Of a DNA stretch of 64,000 nt, positions 34,796-45,832 are shown piece by piece. This DNA comes from Lepas anatifera (taxonomy: Eukaryota; Arthropoda; Thecostraca; Lepadidae): positions 1 to 64,000 of the forward strand of contig JAOTON010000040.1 in NCBI GenBank assembly GCA_034440635.1. The letters run 5' to 3'. How positions within the stretch are numbered: position 1 is the stretch's first letter; the number at the start of each line of letters is the position of its first letter. A program made the translations under genes and the position numbers. The notes beneath the pieces are model-generated. The model was not told the origin of the DNA. It saw only the letters and a program-made list of their open reading frames with translations, and made no database searches.

Positions 34796-35618
34796 CTGTT
34801 CTGAGCGCTGGTATCAGAGACCTAAAACTTTTGTGGATAGAAGGCACTTCCAAATGAATAAGCACCACGGTTTTCAATTTTCAAAATTTTCAAAATTTTG
34901 CCCAGAATTTTGCATTATGTGATTTTTAACTTTTATTTTTCTATTTTTTGCTAATCCATCTAGACTCTTCAAACTTGCACCCTTTTACATCAGGGAAATT
35001 TTTAGTTCACACAAAAAGTTGCAAAGAAAAAGTTTTAAATTTAAGTCTCTAAATTAACTTTTAAACTTTGCACCCTAAATTTGACATAAAACTCATGGTC
35101 TAAACTATAGGCTCGAAATATCTGATGCTACGGCAGTTCAGGTTCTAAGTCAAATATCCACTTATAGGCCTGTTTGTGCAGTTCTGCACAGACACAAAAA
35201 CAAAATGAAAACGGAAATTTGAGGGTCCTTTTTGGCCTATTCCGTGAAGGTCTGTATTTCCCAAAATATCATTCAAACCCTTATATCTTCGGATCTAATT
35301 AATAAAATTTAGTTTCGATTTCAGATAATAAAAGAGAATAGCCTCCTTTATTATATATTTAGAGAAAAAACCTTTCAGACTGAAACTTTTTATTTTATAG
35401 ACAAAAATAAATTATAGGTTTTGAAACTTTTTATTCTCAGCCCCTTGTTTCCAGAACATAATAGCTAGGGTATTGAACTTAACACGGCTGGATAGCAAAC
35501 TTTGGTGCCGTCATTTTTCTCACTCATACCCCCCACTTATATCTTACGGCGTCCGAGCTATAAGTCGTAAAACACATTTCAAAGTGGTAATTTTACCGAT
35601 TCATTTTTGCTTCACACC
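34796..35618 (+). repeat. Module X copy 7 (most diverged)
   Basis: X with scattered substitutions. The palindrome is imperfect (GTGCAGTTCTGCACAGAC). Its end reads like T1-linked copies (CCGGGGCTTAGGGTGG) up to about 35,683 and then switches to T2, a mosaic join. Confidence 0.75.
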
Positions 35619-36420
35619 GGGGCTTAGGGTGGTTAGAGTCATTGCAGGGAAATGAAATTTTGCATGCAGCTAGGTAAGAGACATCTCTTGCCATTGCAAC
35701 AGGTTGCATATCATTGCAACACCAGTCTACCTTTACTTAAATGTAATACATCATGCTAGTATGTTTCCAGCTCGAAACCTCACCCCGCCGTTCGGCCGTA
35801 GCGTCGCTGCGGGCGGCGCACTGGTAGCTGCTATGCGAGACAGATACCATAGCTATGTACGCATGCTATAGACCAGCGCGAATGCCCGGTGGTGGCAGGG
35901 TAGTCTGTCTTGTTTCGGCTCCTCTACTCGTGCGGCGGGCGCGTTGTCTATTAGATATTCATATCAGTCGGACGGCCGGGTGGCGGCCGTGCGGTAGGGG
36001 CCTGCGCCCTGTGGCGACTTGCGACGAATAAAAATAAAAATGGTGGTCAGGAACTGGTTTGCTTGTTTGGTTTGTTGTGTTTTGTTTCTTTACGTGTGTC
36101 CGAATCTTACTGTGTATGTGTGTGATACGTCCGGTAAAAGTGATGTGTTTTATGAGAGAGATAAGAGAGGCCCCACCACTTAAGCCTTCGGGCCTTTTGC
36201 GTCAATCTCTTTGTTATACCTGTCATATTGTTTCCTTCCAATAAAAGTTTAACATCTATCTATCTGTCTACCCGCTAGTTAATGCATTCTCTAACCATAG
36301 GTAACACTGGTTAAAGGATCCACCGTTGCACACAATTTCTTTCCCAGCCGAATAAACCTCTTTGTGCTCATACCATGACACGTGACTCCTTGCACTGCCT
36401 GCTTAAATCAACTGTATAAG
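35619..36420 (+). repeat. Tail T2 copy 3
   Basis: T2 with the same order of GC-rich stretch, TG-rich stretch, AATAAAAG and TCTA tract. The hairpin has an extra C (AAGCCTTCGGGCCTT). Confidence 0.6.
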
Positions 36421-37517
36421 CAGTGGCGGATCCAGGCCATTAGAATGGGGGTGGGACTAAGGAGCTGGAGCATAGGCGGATCCAAGACATCAGTACCGGA
36501 GTGGGGCGAGGGAGCTCGAGCATAGGCGGATCCAAGACAGTACGGAGGTGGGGCTACGGAGTTTGAGCATAGGCGGATCGAGGACATCAGTAAGGGAGTG
36601 GGGCTAAGGAGCTCCAGCATAGGCGTATCCAGGACATCAGTAAGGGGGTGGGGCTAAGGAGCTCGAGCATAGGCGGATCCAGGACATCAGTAGGGGTAGG
36701 GCTAAGGAGCTCGAGCATAGGCGGATCCAGGACATCAGTAAGGGAGTGGGGCTAAGGAGCTCGAGCATAGGCGGATCAAGGACATCAGTAAGGGGGTGGG
36801 GCTAAGGAGCTCGAGCATAGGCGGATCCAGGACATCAGTAGGGGTAGGGCTATGGAGCTCGAGCATAGGCGGATCCAGGACATCAGTACGGGGATGGACC
36901 TAAGGAGCTCGAGCATAGGCGGATCCGGGACATCAGTTCGGGGTGGGGCTAAGGAGCTGGAGCATAGGCGGATCCAAGACATCAGTACCGGAGTGGGGCG
37001 AGGGAGCTCGAGCATAGGCGGATCAAGGACATCAGTACGGGGGTAGAGGCTAAGGAGTTCGAGCATAAGCGGATCCAGGATATCAGTACGGGGATGGGAC
37101 TAAGAAGCTCGAGCATAGGCGGATATAGGTCATCAGTTTAGGGGGTGGGGCTAAGGAGCTCGAGCATAAGCGGATCCAGGACATCAGTACGGGGTGGTGC
37201 TAAGGAAATCGAGCATAGGCGGATCCAGGAAATCAGTATGGGGGTGGGGCTAGTTGGCTCGCGCATAAGCGGATCCAGGACATCAGTAGGGGGTAGGGGC
37301 TATGGAGTTCGAGCATAGGCGGATCCAGGGCATTACAGAGGTGGGGCTACGGAGTTTGAGCATAGGCAGATCCAGGACATCAGTAAGGGGTTGGGGTAAG
37401 GAGCTCGAGCATAGGCGGATCCAGGACATCAGTACGGGGGTGGGGCTAAAGAGCTCGAGCATAGGCGGATCCAGGACATCAGTTCGGTGGTGGGGCTGAG
37501 GTCTCGAGCTGGGGCAT
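36421..37517 (+). repeat. 50-bp satellite array 7 (shortest)
   Basis: About 22 monomers opening with CAGTGGCGGATCCAGG and ending with the conserved closing variant. Confidence 0.93.
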
Positions 37518-37879
37518 AACTCGGTAACAAATAGGCTGAATTGGGTGAAAATCTGCAGGTATAGGTGAAATACTGTCGGAAAACCCGGCATATTTTATAT
37601 TGCATCGCCTTTCTTCTGGTCATGCTTAGTTTTGCTTAACAAAACAAACATTATACGTGTGTTTATTTATGTGATGACATGAACAGAGGGCAAGCGTGGT
37701 GCAGTATGCAGATACATGCTAATTTAGGAAATTTTGGGCCTAGACAGGGGATTAAATGGAGCCATAATGAGAACACAAAACCTAAAACTCAAACATTGTG
37801 TTGTTATAAGTTATAAACTGCTGAAAACACTCGCCTGTCAATCGAACTGTTTGGCTAACGTACATTGTCACCGGCTTCT
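37518..37879 (+). repeat. Block A copy 8 with left arm L-I
   Basis: Block A after array 7. The left arm is at 37867-37879. Confidence 0.85.
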
Positions 37880-37939
37880 CCTGCGCCGGAGCGGCACCTG
37901 CCGAGGCCGCAGGCCGAGGTTGTCCGTAGTAGTAGTTGT
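37880..37939 (+). repeat. Junction 10: linker with GTA tract, no right arm
   Basis: The linker hairpin is intact. The remnant TTGTCCGTAGTAGTAG is the tail of a Y-type head (compare 18,509-18,533), so the right arm was lost but the module-specific tract was kept. Confidence 0.68.
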
Positions 37940-39433
37940 CTTTTCTGAGGACTGGTATCAGATACTTGAAACTTGCAGGGATGAAAGGCAGGAACCCATA
38001 AAAAATCCCGACGGCTGCAGATTTTCGAATTTTGCAAAAACTTTTCAAAATTTTGGATTATATTTTTATAAACTTTTATTTTTCTATTTTTCTATTTTTA
38101 GTCTACAGCTCTCAAACTTACACTCTTTTACACACAATCAATTACCAGTTGTTTGTTAAAAGTTTGAAGCAAAAAATCCAAATTTGTACTTCCAAAATGA
38201 TTTGTTGAAACTTTTACCTCCAACCATAGTGAAATGCATTATCAAAGTTATAAGTTCGAAATATCTAAAGATATGATGCTAGGTGTTCCAAACTGGATTT
38301 TTACAGACAGAATGGACTGTGCATTACTGCATAGACACTAAACTGAACCAAAAGCATAATTTTGAAGGTCAGTTTTGGCCCTTTTTCCAAAACATTGCAA
38401 TTATGGCCTAAAACTTTAAAACCATATAACTTTCAAAACTCTGGACATTTTTGAACGCAGTTTTCTTTGTTGAGATGGGTATTGTCATTACAACAACATA
38501 TTCTAAATGCAAATTTCTGAGTTAATGGGAAATATTTTTCTGCAAAAAATACAATTATTTGTTTTTTTTTTTGATTTAGGACTACATATTTCCAAATTTT
38601 CTTTTCGAAATTGGTACCAAAAAAAAGCCCGGCTCAAGTTCTACAACCGTCTGCCTGACCATACCCGCGCGTCTCCCATAGGTTTTGAGCTATATGATGA
38701 TAATGACTGAATTTGATGCGGTTTTCATAGGTTGTAATAGATTCATCACGTGATAAAGTGCCTTTATACTCAACTGAGATATATGGCTCTCTCTAAACTT
38801 TTAGTATGGGAAATTATGAGCTCTGCCGTTTTTGTTTCATGACGCTCCGATGACTAGTTCGCTACTGAGGGGCAAAATACTTCGATCCCGTTTTTCCCGC
38901 AGCAATAGTGACGTCATTCTGCCCTTCTTGCATGGACCTTCTGTGCTGCGGCAGTTGGCTGCAGCCGGTAAATGCGTGCAAGAAAGGCATATCATTTTTA
39001 TACGAGTGCATACAGCGGGTGGCTAGCCGGTCGGGGCGGACGGGAACCTGACTAGAGGGCAGAGGGTGCCGAGGCGTGTTTAGAGATCCGAGGAAGTGAG
39101 CAGTGATGCCCTCAGGTATCTAGGGAACGGTAGCAGGGTCCAGAGGCGTGCTGAGATAGCTCATGGGAAACATTTCGGACGGGGGAGCAGTGAGGATGGG
39201 GGCTGGTACGGGACTGAAGCCTTCCCCGCCATTGCCTCGGAACAGCTTCTGTGTTTGTATTAACCATAGATATTCTGACATTGGGGGAGGAAGTTCAGCC
39301 CCTTGCTCCGCCCATTGTATCTACCACCATTTGAATAGCCACCATGTATGTATATAAGCATATGAAAGATTGAAGATTTCGTTGCACTCCGTACCAAATT
39401 ACCGAACAATATCAATGAGAGGCAACCGACCAT
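37940..39433 (+). repeat. Module Y copy 3
   Basis: Close copy of Y1 and Y2 with small indels in the T-rich tracts. No gene was recognised. Confidence 0.75.
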
Positions 39434-40049
39434 GCAGATTTCGAATGTGGTATTCAGGTCAACAAAAGGTCACTGCGCATGCGCACTGGAACTAATGGTA
39501 ACAGAGGCTATCTCGGCAACCTACGGGTCGATTTTCTTGAAATTTTGTGAACAGAAGAATATCACGAAATGTAAGTATAAAATGTCATTGAAGCTGCACT
39601 GCTCTGCGCATGCGCAGCACAAAATATGAAAATAGGCCTGAAGGGCGAGGATATTTCAGAGGAGGACCTGAAAAGAGGGAAAGCCAACGTGCTTAAAGTT
39701 AGCACGAGTGTTTTGTCACCCTTGGTAACAACAAAGGTCAGTGCGCATGCGCATTAGAACTTATGGTCATGGAGGCTATCTCGGGAGCCAATAGACCGAT
39801 TTCGCTCAAATTTTTGCGAGTAAAAGCAGAATAGCATCTGCTAATCCTAATTGATGGCATTATGACGCTGCTTTATTATGCGCATGTGCAGTAGGAATTC
39901 TAAGGAATAATAGGCTCTAAGGGATCATTTATACCAGGAGAAAAACAAACGGCATATTAACATGCTTTAGTCAACTATAACGGTATCTTTGCTCTCATTC
40001 ACTGCAGACGTTACTGCGCATGCGGACTGGGAGTAGGGTAACCGAAGCT
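39434..40049 (+). repeat. Blocks P1-P2, copy 3
   Basis: Both halves are present with perfect TGCGCATGCGCA at 39474-39485, 39605-39616 and 39742-39753, and a near match near 40,016. The layout is the same as at 20036-20649. Confidence 0.7.
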
Positions 40050-40430
40050 AACTCGTTAACAAATTGGCTGAATTGGGTGAAAATCTGCAGGTATAGGTGA
40101 AATACGGTCGGCAAACATATCATATTTTATAATGTATCTCCTTTCTTCTGGTCATGCCCAGTCTTTACTTAACAAAACAACCATTATACGTGTGTTTATC
40201 TATGTGATGACATGAACAGAGGGCAAACGTGACGCAGTGTGCAGAGACATGCTAATGTAGGAAAACATGGGCTTACACAGGGGATTGAATGGAGCCATAA
40301 TGAGAACACAAAACCTAAAACTCCAACAAAACCTAAAACTCCAACATTGCGTTGTTATAAGTATCAAACTGCTGAAATTACTCGCCTGTCAATCGAACTG
40401 TTTGGCTAACGTACATTGTCACCGGCTTCT
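40050..40430 (+). repeat. Block A copy 9 with left arm L-I
   Basis: Block A with an 18-bp internal duplication (AAACCTAAAACTCCAACA). The left arm is at 40418-40430. Confidence 0.85.
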
Positions 40431-40481
40431 CCTGCGCCGGAGCGGCACCTGCCGAGGCCGCAGGCCGAGGTTGTTGTTGTT
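40431..40481 (+). repeat. Junction 11: linker and short TTG tract, no right arm
   Basis: The linker hairpin is intact, followed by three TTG units and module Z. Confidence 0.68.
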
Positions 40482-41753
40482 GGCGTCTGTCAGTCCTGGG
40501 AATTGATGTCAGAGCTCTGGATTTTTGTAGGATGATAGCCCGTCTGCTCCAGACACCCACACTGAAGCCCCGAGTTGAAATCCAAACTAGTTTTTGAGAA
40601 ATTTTGGCTCAAACTTTTTCTGTTTTATATTTTTCTAATTTTTACTTCTTAAGCTACGAGCTTGAAATTTATGTCCTTTTCAATGGATAACATGGGCCAG
40701 CTAGGGGGAAAAATTGAGCTGATCCGACAATATTTATTGCGCGAAAACGCGGCATTTCTCACGCGCGCAAAAAACCCGCTAAAAGTTGATGGCCGACTTG
40801 TGCGCTCGAAATGTCAGAAGACAGACCTCAGTTAACTGAAAGGCAGTTACCTAGGGGTGGCTAGGCAAATTTTGTAGTGCTTAGGCATAGTTTTGAGTGC
40901 AAAACGTAAAGTTTTGACCTACTTTTTACAGTTCTTCCGGAAGAATGAATTTTGGTTCATTTCATTTCAACGTTAATATCTCACAATCTAATTGACCGAT
41001 TTGAGTTTTCATTTCAAATAATGAAAGAACATTGCTTCCGCCTGATAATATTTGGAGATGGAAATTGTGAATGTGAAATTCTTTGTTTTATAGGCATAAA
41101 TAGAAATTGAGTAAAAACTTTTTATTTGCATCTTCCTGGTTCCAAGCTCATGTCACTCACAAACTCAGAACTGACATGGCTGAATAGGAAAGTTACTTGC
41201 GGTCATTTCGCTCATTTATACTACCCACCTATCTCTAATGGCTTTGAGTATATAGTCAAAAATATATTACAAGATGCTAAATTTCGCGGACCACCTTTGC
41301 TTCTCACCATGGTTTCAAGCCCTTAAAATGGATGAAAGCGGAAGAAATTTGGCATGAAGCTAGCTTAGGATCCTAGCTCGACGATGCAAGTATTTTCGGG
41401 CCAAAAGAATGCTTGGTTCGTCTTCTAGAAGCACCTTTATATCGTGCCTTTTCGGGACAAGCACAGCACCCGGCGCCAGCGGCCCGGCATATTCGGCGGA
41501 GTTGTACCAGCCAGTGACCTCCTGACGGGTCACAGCTGTTCAGCTAGTGGGAGGGTGAGTAGTGTGGCACGGTGGTCTAGTGGTTAGAAGCCCTGTCTAT
41601 TGATTAGGTAGGTCCGGTTCGAATCCTGGGGTGACCACGTACTCTTTATTGGTTATTTCAAAGAAAAGAATGATAAACCTGAATTGCAGGCTTATAAAGA
41701 GATACATTAAGAACGAAATATGGTTAGCTTTCAGCACATTGTCATGCGGCTCT
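40482..41753 (+). repeat. Module Z copy 2, ending in left arm L-II
   Basis: Second Z copy. It ends in GTCATGCGGCTCT (41741-41753). It lacks the type II right arm present before Z copy 1. A 66-codon frame (41126-41326) aligns in frame with part of the X 65-codon frame. Confidence 0.75.
41566..41637 (+). tRNA. tRNA-like sequence in module Z copy 2 (probable pseudo-tRNA)
   Basis: Same A-box and B-box (GGTTCGAATCC) as the copy at 14321. The anticodon-position triplet is ATT rather than GTT and the T stem is slightly better (TCCGG/CCTGG). The acceptor stem still pairs poorly. Confidence 0.42.
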
Positions 41754-41796
41754 CCTGCGCCGGTGGGGCGTTAGCCCAGGTCGCAGACCGGAGTTT
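41754..41796 (+). repeat. Type II linker, right end of the modular array
   Basis: The CTGCG/CGCAG linker with GGGC-GTTA-GCCC inner hairpin ends at ACCGGAGT, exactly where other junctions begin their trinucleotide tract. Sequence beyond is unrelated to the array. Confidence 0.65.
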
Positions 41797-42534
41797 GATG
41801 TTGATCACTCTCATCATTTAAGAAACTCAACAGTCCAACTTTAAGACTCGTGTCTTTAGGCCTAAAGATGTCATGCTTACGATGCCGGCCTACAAATTGG
41901 GAAAACAACTTTGCAGGAGATCTTCACCCTTCTAATTACTCGATCGGATATCAGGTATAAAAATCATGGAAATTTTGCATTTTGAAAAACTCAGCTACGT
42001 AGGACTATGTTTTTGATTGATACAATCGCACCACTCTACCGGAACCAAATTTGAGCATGTGTCGGGTCTTGGCCACTGTTTCGGCATTGGAATTTATGTA
42101 CATTAAAATTTCATTCTCTGATGGATAAAGGCAATGATCTTACAACTGATGGATTAATAAAGTTCCGTAAGTTATTAAATTATGTTCACTGCATTTGAAA
42201 ATGAAAGATATACGCCAATGCCACAAATATCGTGGAATCTCCTGAGGAGACTTCATCGTGGCAGTACCGATAAAACCAAACTTAGGCTTAAACTTAAAAC
42301 GCTCGGGGCGAAGAGAGTTTACCGGTAAATAATTCTAAGCATTGGTTGAAATGACGCTATTGGAATAATGAACGGGATTCAGAAGTCCCCGTGTGTCTAG
42401 ATCAACATTTTTTGCAGAGTAAGACACCCTTCTGCAGATACTCTAAGTGTTTGAAATTTCAGCTTTTCTTCGACTGAGAAAACTTCGAGAACCCTCTCTG
42501 TAGACTTACCTTTGGAAACAAGGACTCCACTTAT
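41797..42534. other. No gene recognised
   Basis: AT-rich sequence without an open frame of note and without matches to other parts of the window. Confidence 0.6.
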
Positions 42535-42914
42535 TGGTTGGACCAAAAAAAGCTGAACAGAACATGAAGTTTAAATTTATATTAAATATCAATTATTGAT
42601 AATGACACAAGTTATGTTGACATGAAACACCTGAAAAGACTATAAACGATCGAATATAAAACTATATTTTTAACAATGCCAGTTCTGATTCCTTATTTGA
42701 TTTATTTAAAAAAATTGTTTGATGTAGGTATGATCGTTTGTAGTATTTTCAGGTGTCTGTTTCAATATAACTCATGTTATTATTTCAGCCCCTGAAGAAG
42801 AGGCTTTATCCTTGAAATTGTTTGCTATTTTATCTTTGATAATTGACTAACCTACAGTACACTTACTTTAATAAGAATTAAACTTCATATTCTGTATAGC
42901 TCTTTGTGGTCTAA
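42535..42914. repeat. Fold-back inverted repeat
   Basis: The left arm (42535-42653) and right arm (42730-42914) are imperfect reverse complements, sharing GACCA(C)AAA-AGCT, ATGAAGTTTAA and ACACCTGAAAA / TTTTCAGGTGT. The right arm has an extra stretch with CCCCTGAAGAAG. It may be a degraded retroelement end. Identity is unknown. Confidence 0.55.
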
Positions 42915-43923
42915 TCATATTGTTCGAATCCTCACACTTCACGTACTACTCTCCTCATACATTTGCAAGCGTTGTCAATGATCAGATATAAGACGTTCTC
43001 GAGATGAAACATGCTGGCGAATGTTCAACATTCTCTGATACTGTTGAACTTTCGCCCAATTATTCAGGATGGCTACCTAGATGACAGTTCACACACTCGC
43101 TTTTAAGAGTGTCAGTCAGAAACATCAGGAAAGCGAAATTAGCGATGCACCGCGAGCGAAACCTGAAAGTAAGCCTTAGGATTTAGGTAAGGCTAACTAC
43201 AGAGTATGAACACTGAGCAGATGCGTTTAGGATTGTATAAAGCGTATGACTGGATATACTGTAGCGCCAAGCTTCATCGCCTGTAGCTATACTGCACCCT
43301 CGTGCTGGGCGCTGACCCCTTTACTATGCTGCACCGCAGAGCAAGCTTTGCTTAGATCGGCAGCGCAAGACAATTTTTTGACGAATTTGTCTTTTGAGAA
43401 TCCCAAGTAAATGTACTTGTTTTATTTAATACTTGAGTAGGTAGTCGGCACCACCGGTATATATTCATGTAAATAGTGGAGGTGTTTAGCTTGAGATCTC
43501 GTTCGTAAGGTAATGGTTTCAAAAAGACTGGTAGTACTTTAACGAGATCTAACAAAGCACTATAGTTGGGGGAAAGTCCCAAAACTGGAGAGATGCTGTA
43601 GCTCAGGTCCGGGTGCACACTGATTGGCTTTATGGATTCACCCGTAGCATATTGTAGAAAACAGTGCCAGTAGTTAACAGAGCTCAAATATCAACACCAA
43701 TCAACAACCAACCTATCAGAAGCCCTTGAGGAAGGGAACGGGCTTCTGTTGTACATTATTTCTGTCAATTCCTCTTATAACCCTTGTGTCATGCAATCAA
43801 CAGAAGGAAGGTGCGCAAAAAAACTCATAGACGAAAAGTAAAATGAAAGCTTTCTCCAAAATCGTGTGTGTGGGATAGAGGAAGCACTCTTCTACAAACA
43901 CGTGTAGGTATTTTACCTATGCA

Positions 43924-43926
<3 letters not shown>
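42915..43926. other. No gene recognised; one strong hairpin
   Basis: A 111-codon minus-strand frame (43352-43687) matches no family I recognise. AGAAGCCC (43718-43725) pairs perfectly with GGGCTTCT (43740-43747), a hairpin of the same shape as the right-arm hairpins of the modular array. Confidence 0.5.

Positions 43927-43971
<45 letters not shown>
43927..43971. repeat. (TA)n microsatellite
   Basis: About 22 TA units at the outer edge of the left Penelope-like arm. Confidence 0.95.
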
Positions 43972-43975
<4 letters not shown>

Positions 43976-44046
43976 GTTCATAGTGACAAATATAAGTTAC
44001 AATGATGTTTAGGCGAATTTCAAAAACTAAATTTATAAAAACATTA

Positions 44047-44100
44047 TATTGCACCACATAAACGCGTTTCGTATTCGCTTCATCAGTATGCAGCACAATA
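44047..44100 (-). ncRNA. Hammerhead ribozyme, left Penelope-like copy
   Basis: On the minus strand the core is CTGATGA ... GAAAC. Stem I pairs TATTGTGCTGCATA with TATGTGGTGCAATA, fully paired over 14 positions if G-U wobbles are counted. Stem II is very short and imperfect. The stem III region is the palindrome ACGCGT. Hammerheads of this kind are known in Penelope-like elements. Confidence 0.8.
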
Positions 44101-44300
44101 CAAGTATGAATCGAAACAGGAATATTCAAACATCAACTTTGAATTTCGGCAATCATGTCATGCGAACAATTCTTCAACAGTCCTTCAGCAAAAAAGGTTT
44201 TCCGAATACTAGCACAGAGGCCACAGTGTGCACACATTCATACCATAAAAACGCGACTTCAGAATAAAATAGTACCATAATTCTAAGTATTTCAAAACAA

Positions 44301-44669
44301 TTAACTCTGGTATAAGCTTGTAATGAATTTAGCTGTCGGAGTGCTTAAGTTAATAAAACCCATACGTTGTCTGATACAGTTGTTTGATAAAATGAAAGAA
44401 GCTTCTACGATTTTCCTAGCGCTTTTGCTTATATTTTTGGCTACAATTTTTGCCCCTCCCCAGTTCGGTAAATGATTACAAACCATGCTATGAACTACTA
44501 ATGCGTTACTCTCTCTAATATGTATAAAATCTCTCCTATGTTCTGCTAATCTTATTTTCAAACCCCTATGTGTTTCACCATAATATGATTTCGGGCAACC
44601 TGTACATGGAACATTGTAGACTATACTATTTTCCTGAGTATTTTCCGACTTGCAGTAACTACTGAACAT
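44301..44669 (-). pseudogene. GIY-YIG endonuclease domain of Penelope-like element (left copy)
   Basis: About 120 codons. The motif order fits the GIY-YIG domain fused to Penelope-like RTs: VYNVPCTGCPKSYYGET, then the R-x3-R-x2-EH region RLAEHRRDF, then H residues and REA-like KIVEASFI. It ends shortly before the 3' non-coding part. It is separated from the RT fragment by a region with frame breaks (44670-44880), so the protein is not intact. Confidence 0.8.
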
Positions 44670-44880
44670 ATCCCCTATTTTTCTCCCTCACCTTTCAATT
44701 AGAACTACATTTACTCCTCTAAGTTTTTTATTCAAAGCTTCCGTTTGTGAGGATTGAGGAACAGTGATTACTCTCTAATATTCCTTTTTATTTTTAGTAT
44801 TTGATTTCTTTCTTATTTGTTTAGCCTTATTTTTGCATGTAATGAGCAGAGCCTTCGGATATTCTAACCTTTCAAAAATT

Positions 44881-45312
44881 TCAAATATATGGCCTATTTC
44901 TTGGTTGAGGAACTCTATGCTGCAAATTTCTAAAGGCTCTCAAAAAGAATCCTATGACTATACCTGTTTTTGTTTTTTGGCTATGTGCAGATAAGTAATG
45001 AACATAATCCTCCTTGTTAGTTGTTTTCCTGTTGACTTTAAATTTAACCTCCTCATCGTTCCTAACTATTAATACGTCCAAAAATGGCAACTTTCCTTCA
45101 CTCTCCTCTTCTAGTGTGAACTGAATTTTACTTTCTACGTTATTTAAATCGTTGAGCTTAGATATTAAATTTAGTTCTTGCGGCGCTATGATCAAAACGT
45201 CATCACAATATCGTAACCAAGTTACATCAGAGCCTATGATAGCATGAAAATGTTCCACTTCCAAAAACTCCATATATAAACATGCGGCTACGGGACTTAA
45301 TGGTGAGCCCAT
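44881..45312 (-). pseudogene. Reverse transcriptase fragment of Penelope-like element (left copy)
   Basis: The fragment contains motif MGSPLSP, the catalytic YCDDVLI, then KLPFLDVLI and NRKTTNKEDYVHY typical of the Penelope-like thumb and linker. The upstream fingers and first catalytic Asp are absent. A frameshift after FFLRAFR moves the rest out of frame compared with the right copy. Confidence 0.8.
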
Positions 45313-45332
45313 GGCTAACCCTTCACACTGTT

Positions 45333-45800
45333 ATAGGCTCTGATGTAACTTGGTTACGATATTGTGATGACGTTTTGATCATAGCGCCGCAAGAACTAAA
45401 TTTAATATCTAAGCTCAACGATTTAAATAACGTAGAAAGTAAAATTCAGTTCACACTAGAAGAGGAGAATGAAGGAAAGTTGCCATTTTCGGACGTGGAC
45501 AAAGTTAGGAAGGATGAGGAGGTTAAATTTAAAGTCAACAGAAAAACAACTAACAAGGAGGATTATGTTCACTACTTATCTGCACATAGCCAAAAAACAA
45601 AAACAGGTATAGTCATAGGATTCTTTTTGAGAGCCTTTAGAATTTGCAGCATAGAGTTCCTCAACGAAGAAATAGGCCATATATTTGAAATTTTTGAAAG
45701 GTTAGGATATCCGAAGGCTCTGCTCATTACATGCAAAAATAAGGCTAAACAAATAAGAAAGAAATCAAATACTAAAAATAAAAGGAATATCAGAGAGTAA
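45333..45800 (+). pseudogene. Reverse transcriptase fragment of Penelope-like element (right copy)
   Basis: The sequence starts inside the RT just before the YCDD motif and lacks MGSPLSP, because the inverted repeat centre lies here. It continues in frame past FFLRAFR to a lysine-rich stretch (CKNKAKQIRKKSNTKNK), longer than the left copy. A stop at 45,798-45,800 separates it from the GIY-YIG part. Confidence 0.8.
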
Positions 45801-45832
45801 TCACTGTTCCTCAATCCTCACAAACGGAAGCT

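Noticed and set aside
43352..43687. 111-codon minus-strand frame as a gene
   Set aside because: No recognisable motif, no repeat copy to compare, and length is compatible with chance.
43927..43971. (TA)n tracts as origins or regulatory sites
   Set aside because: Simple microsatellites next to retroelement ends; nothing more is visible.
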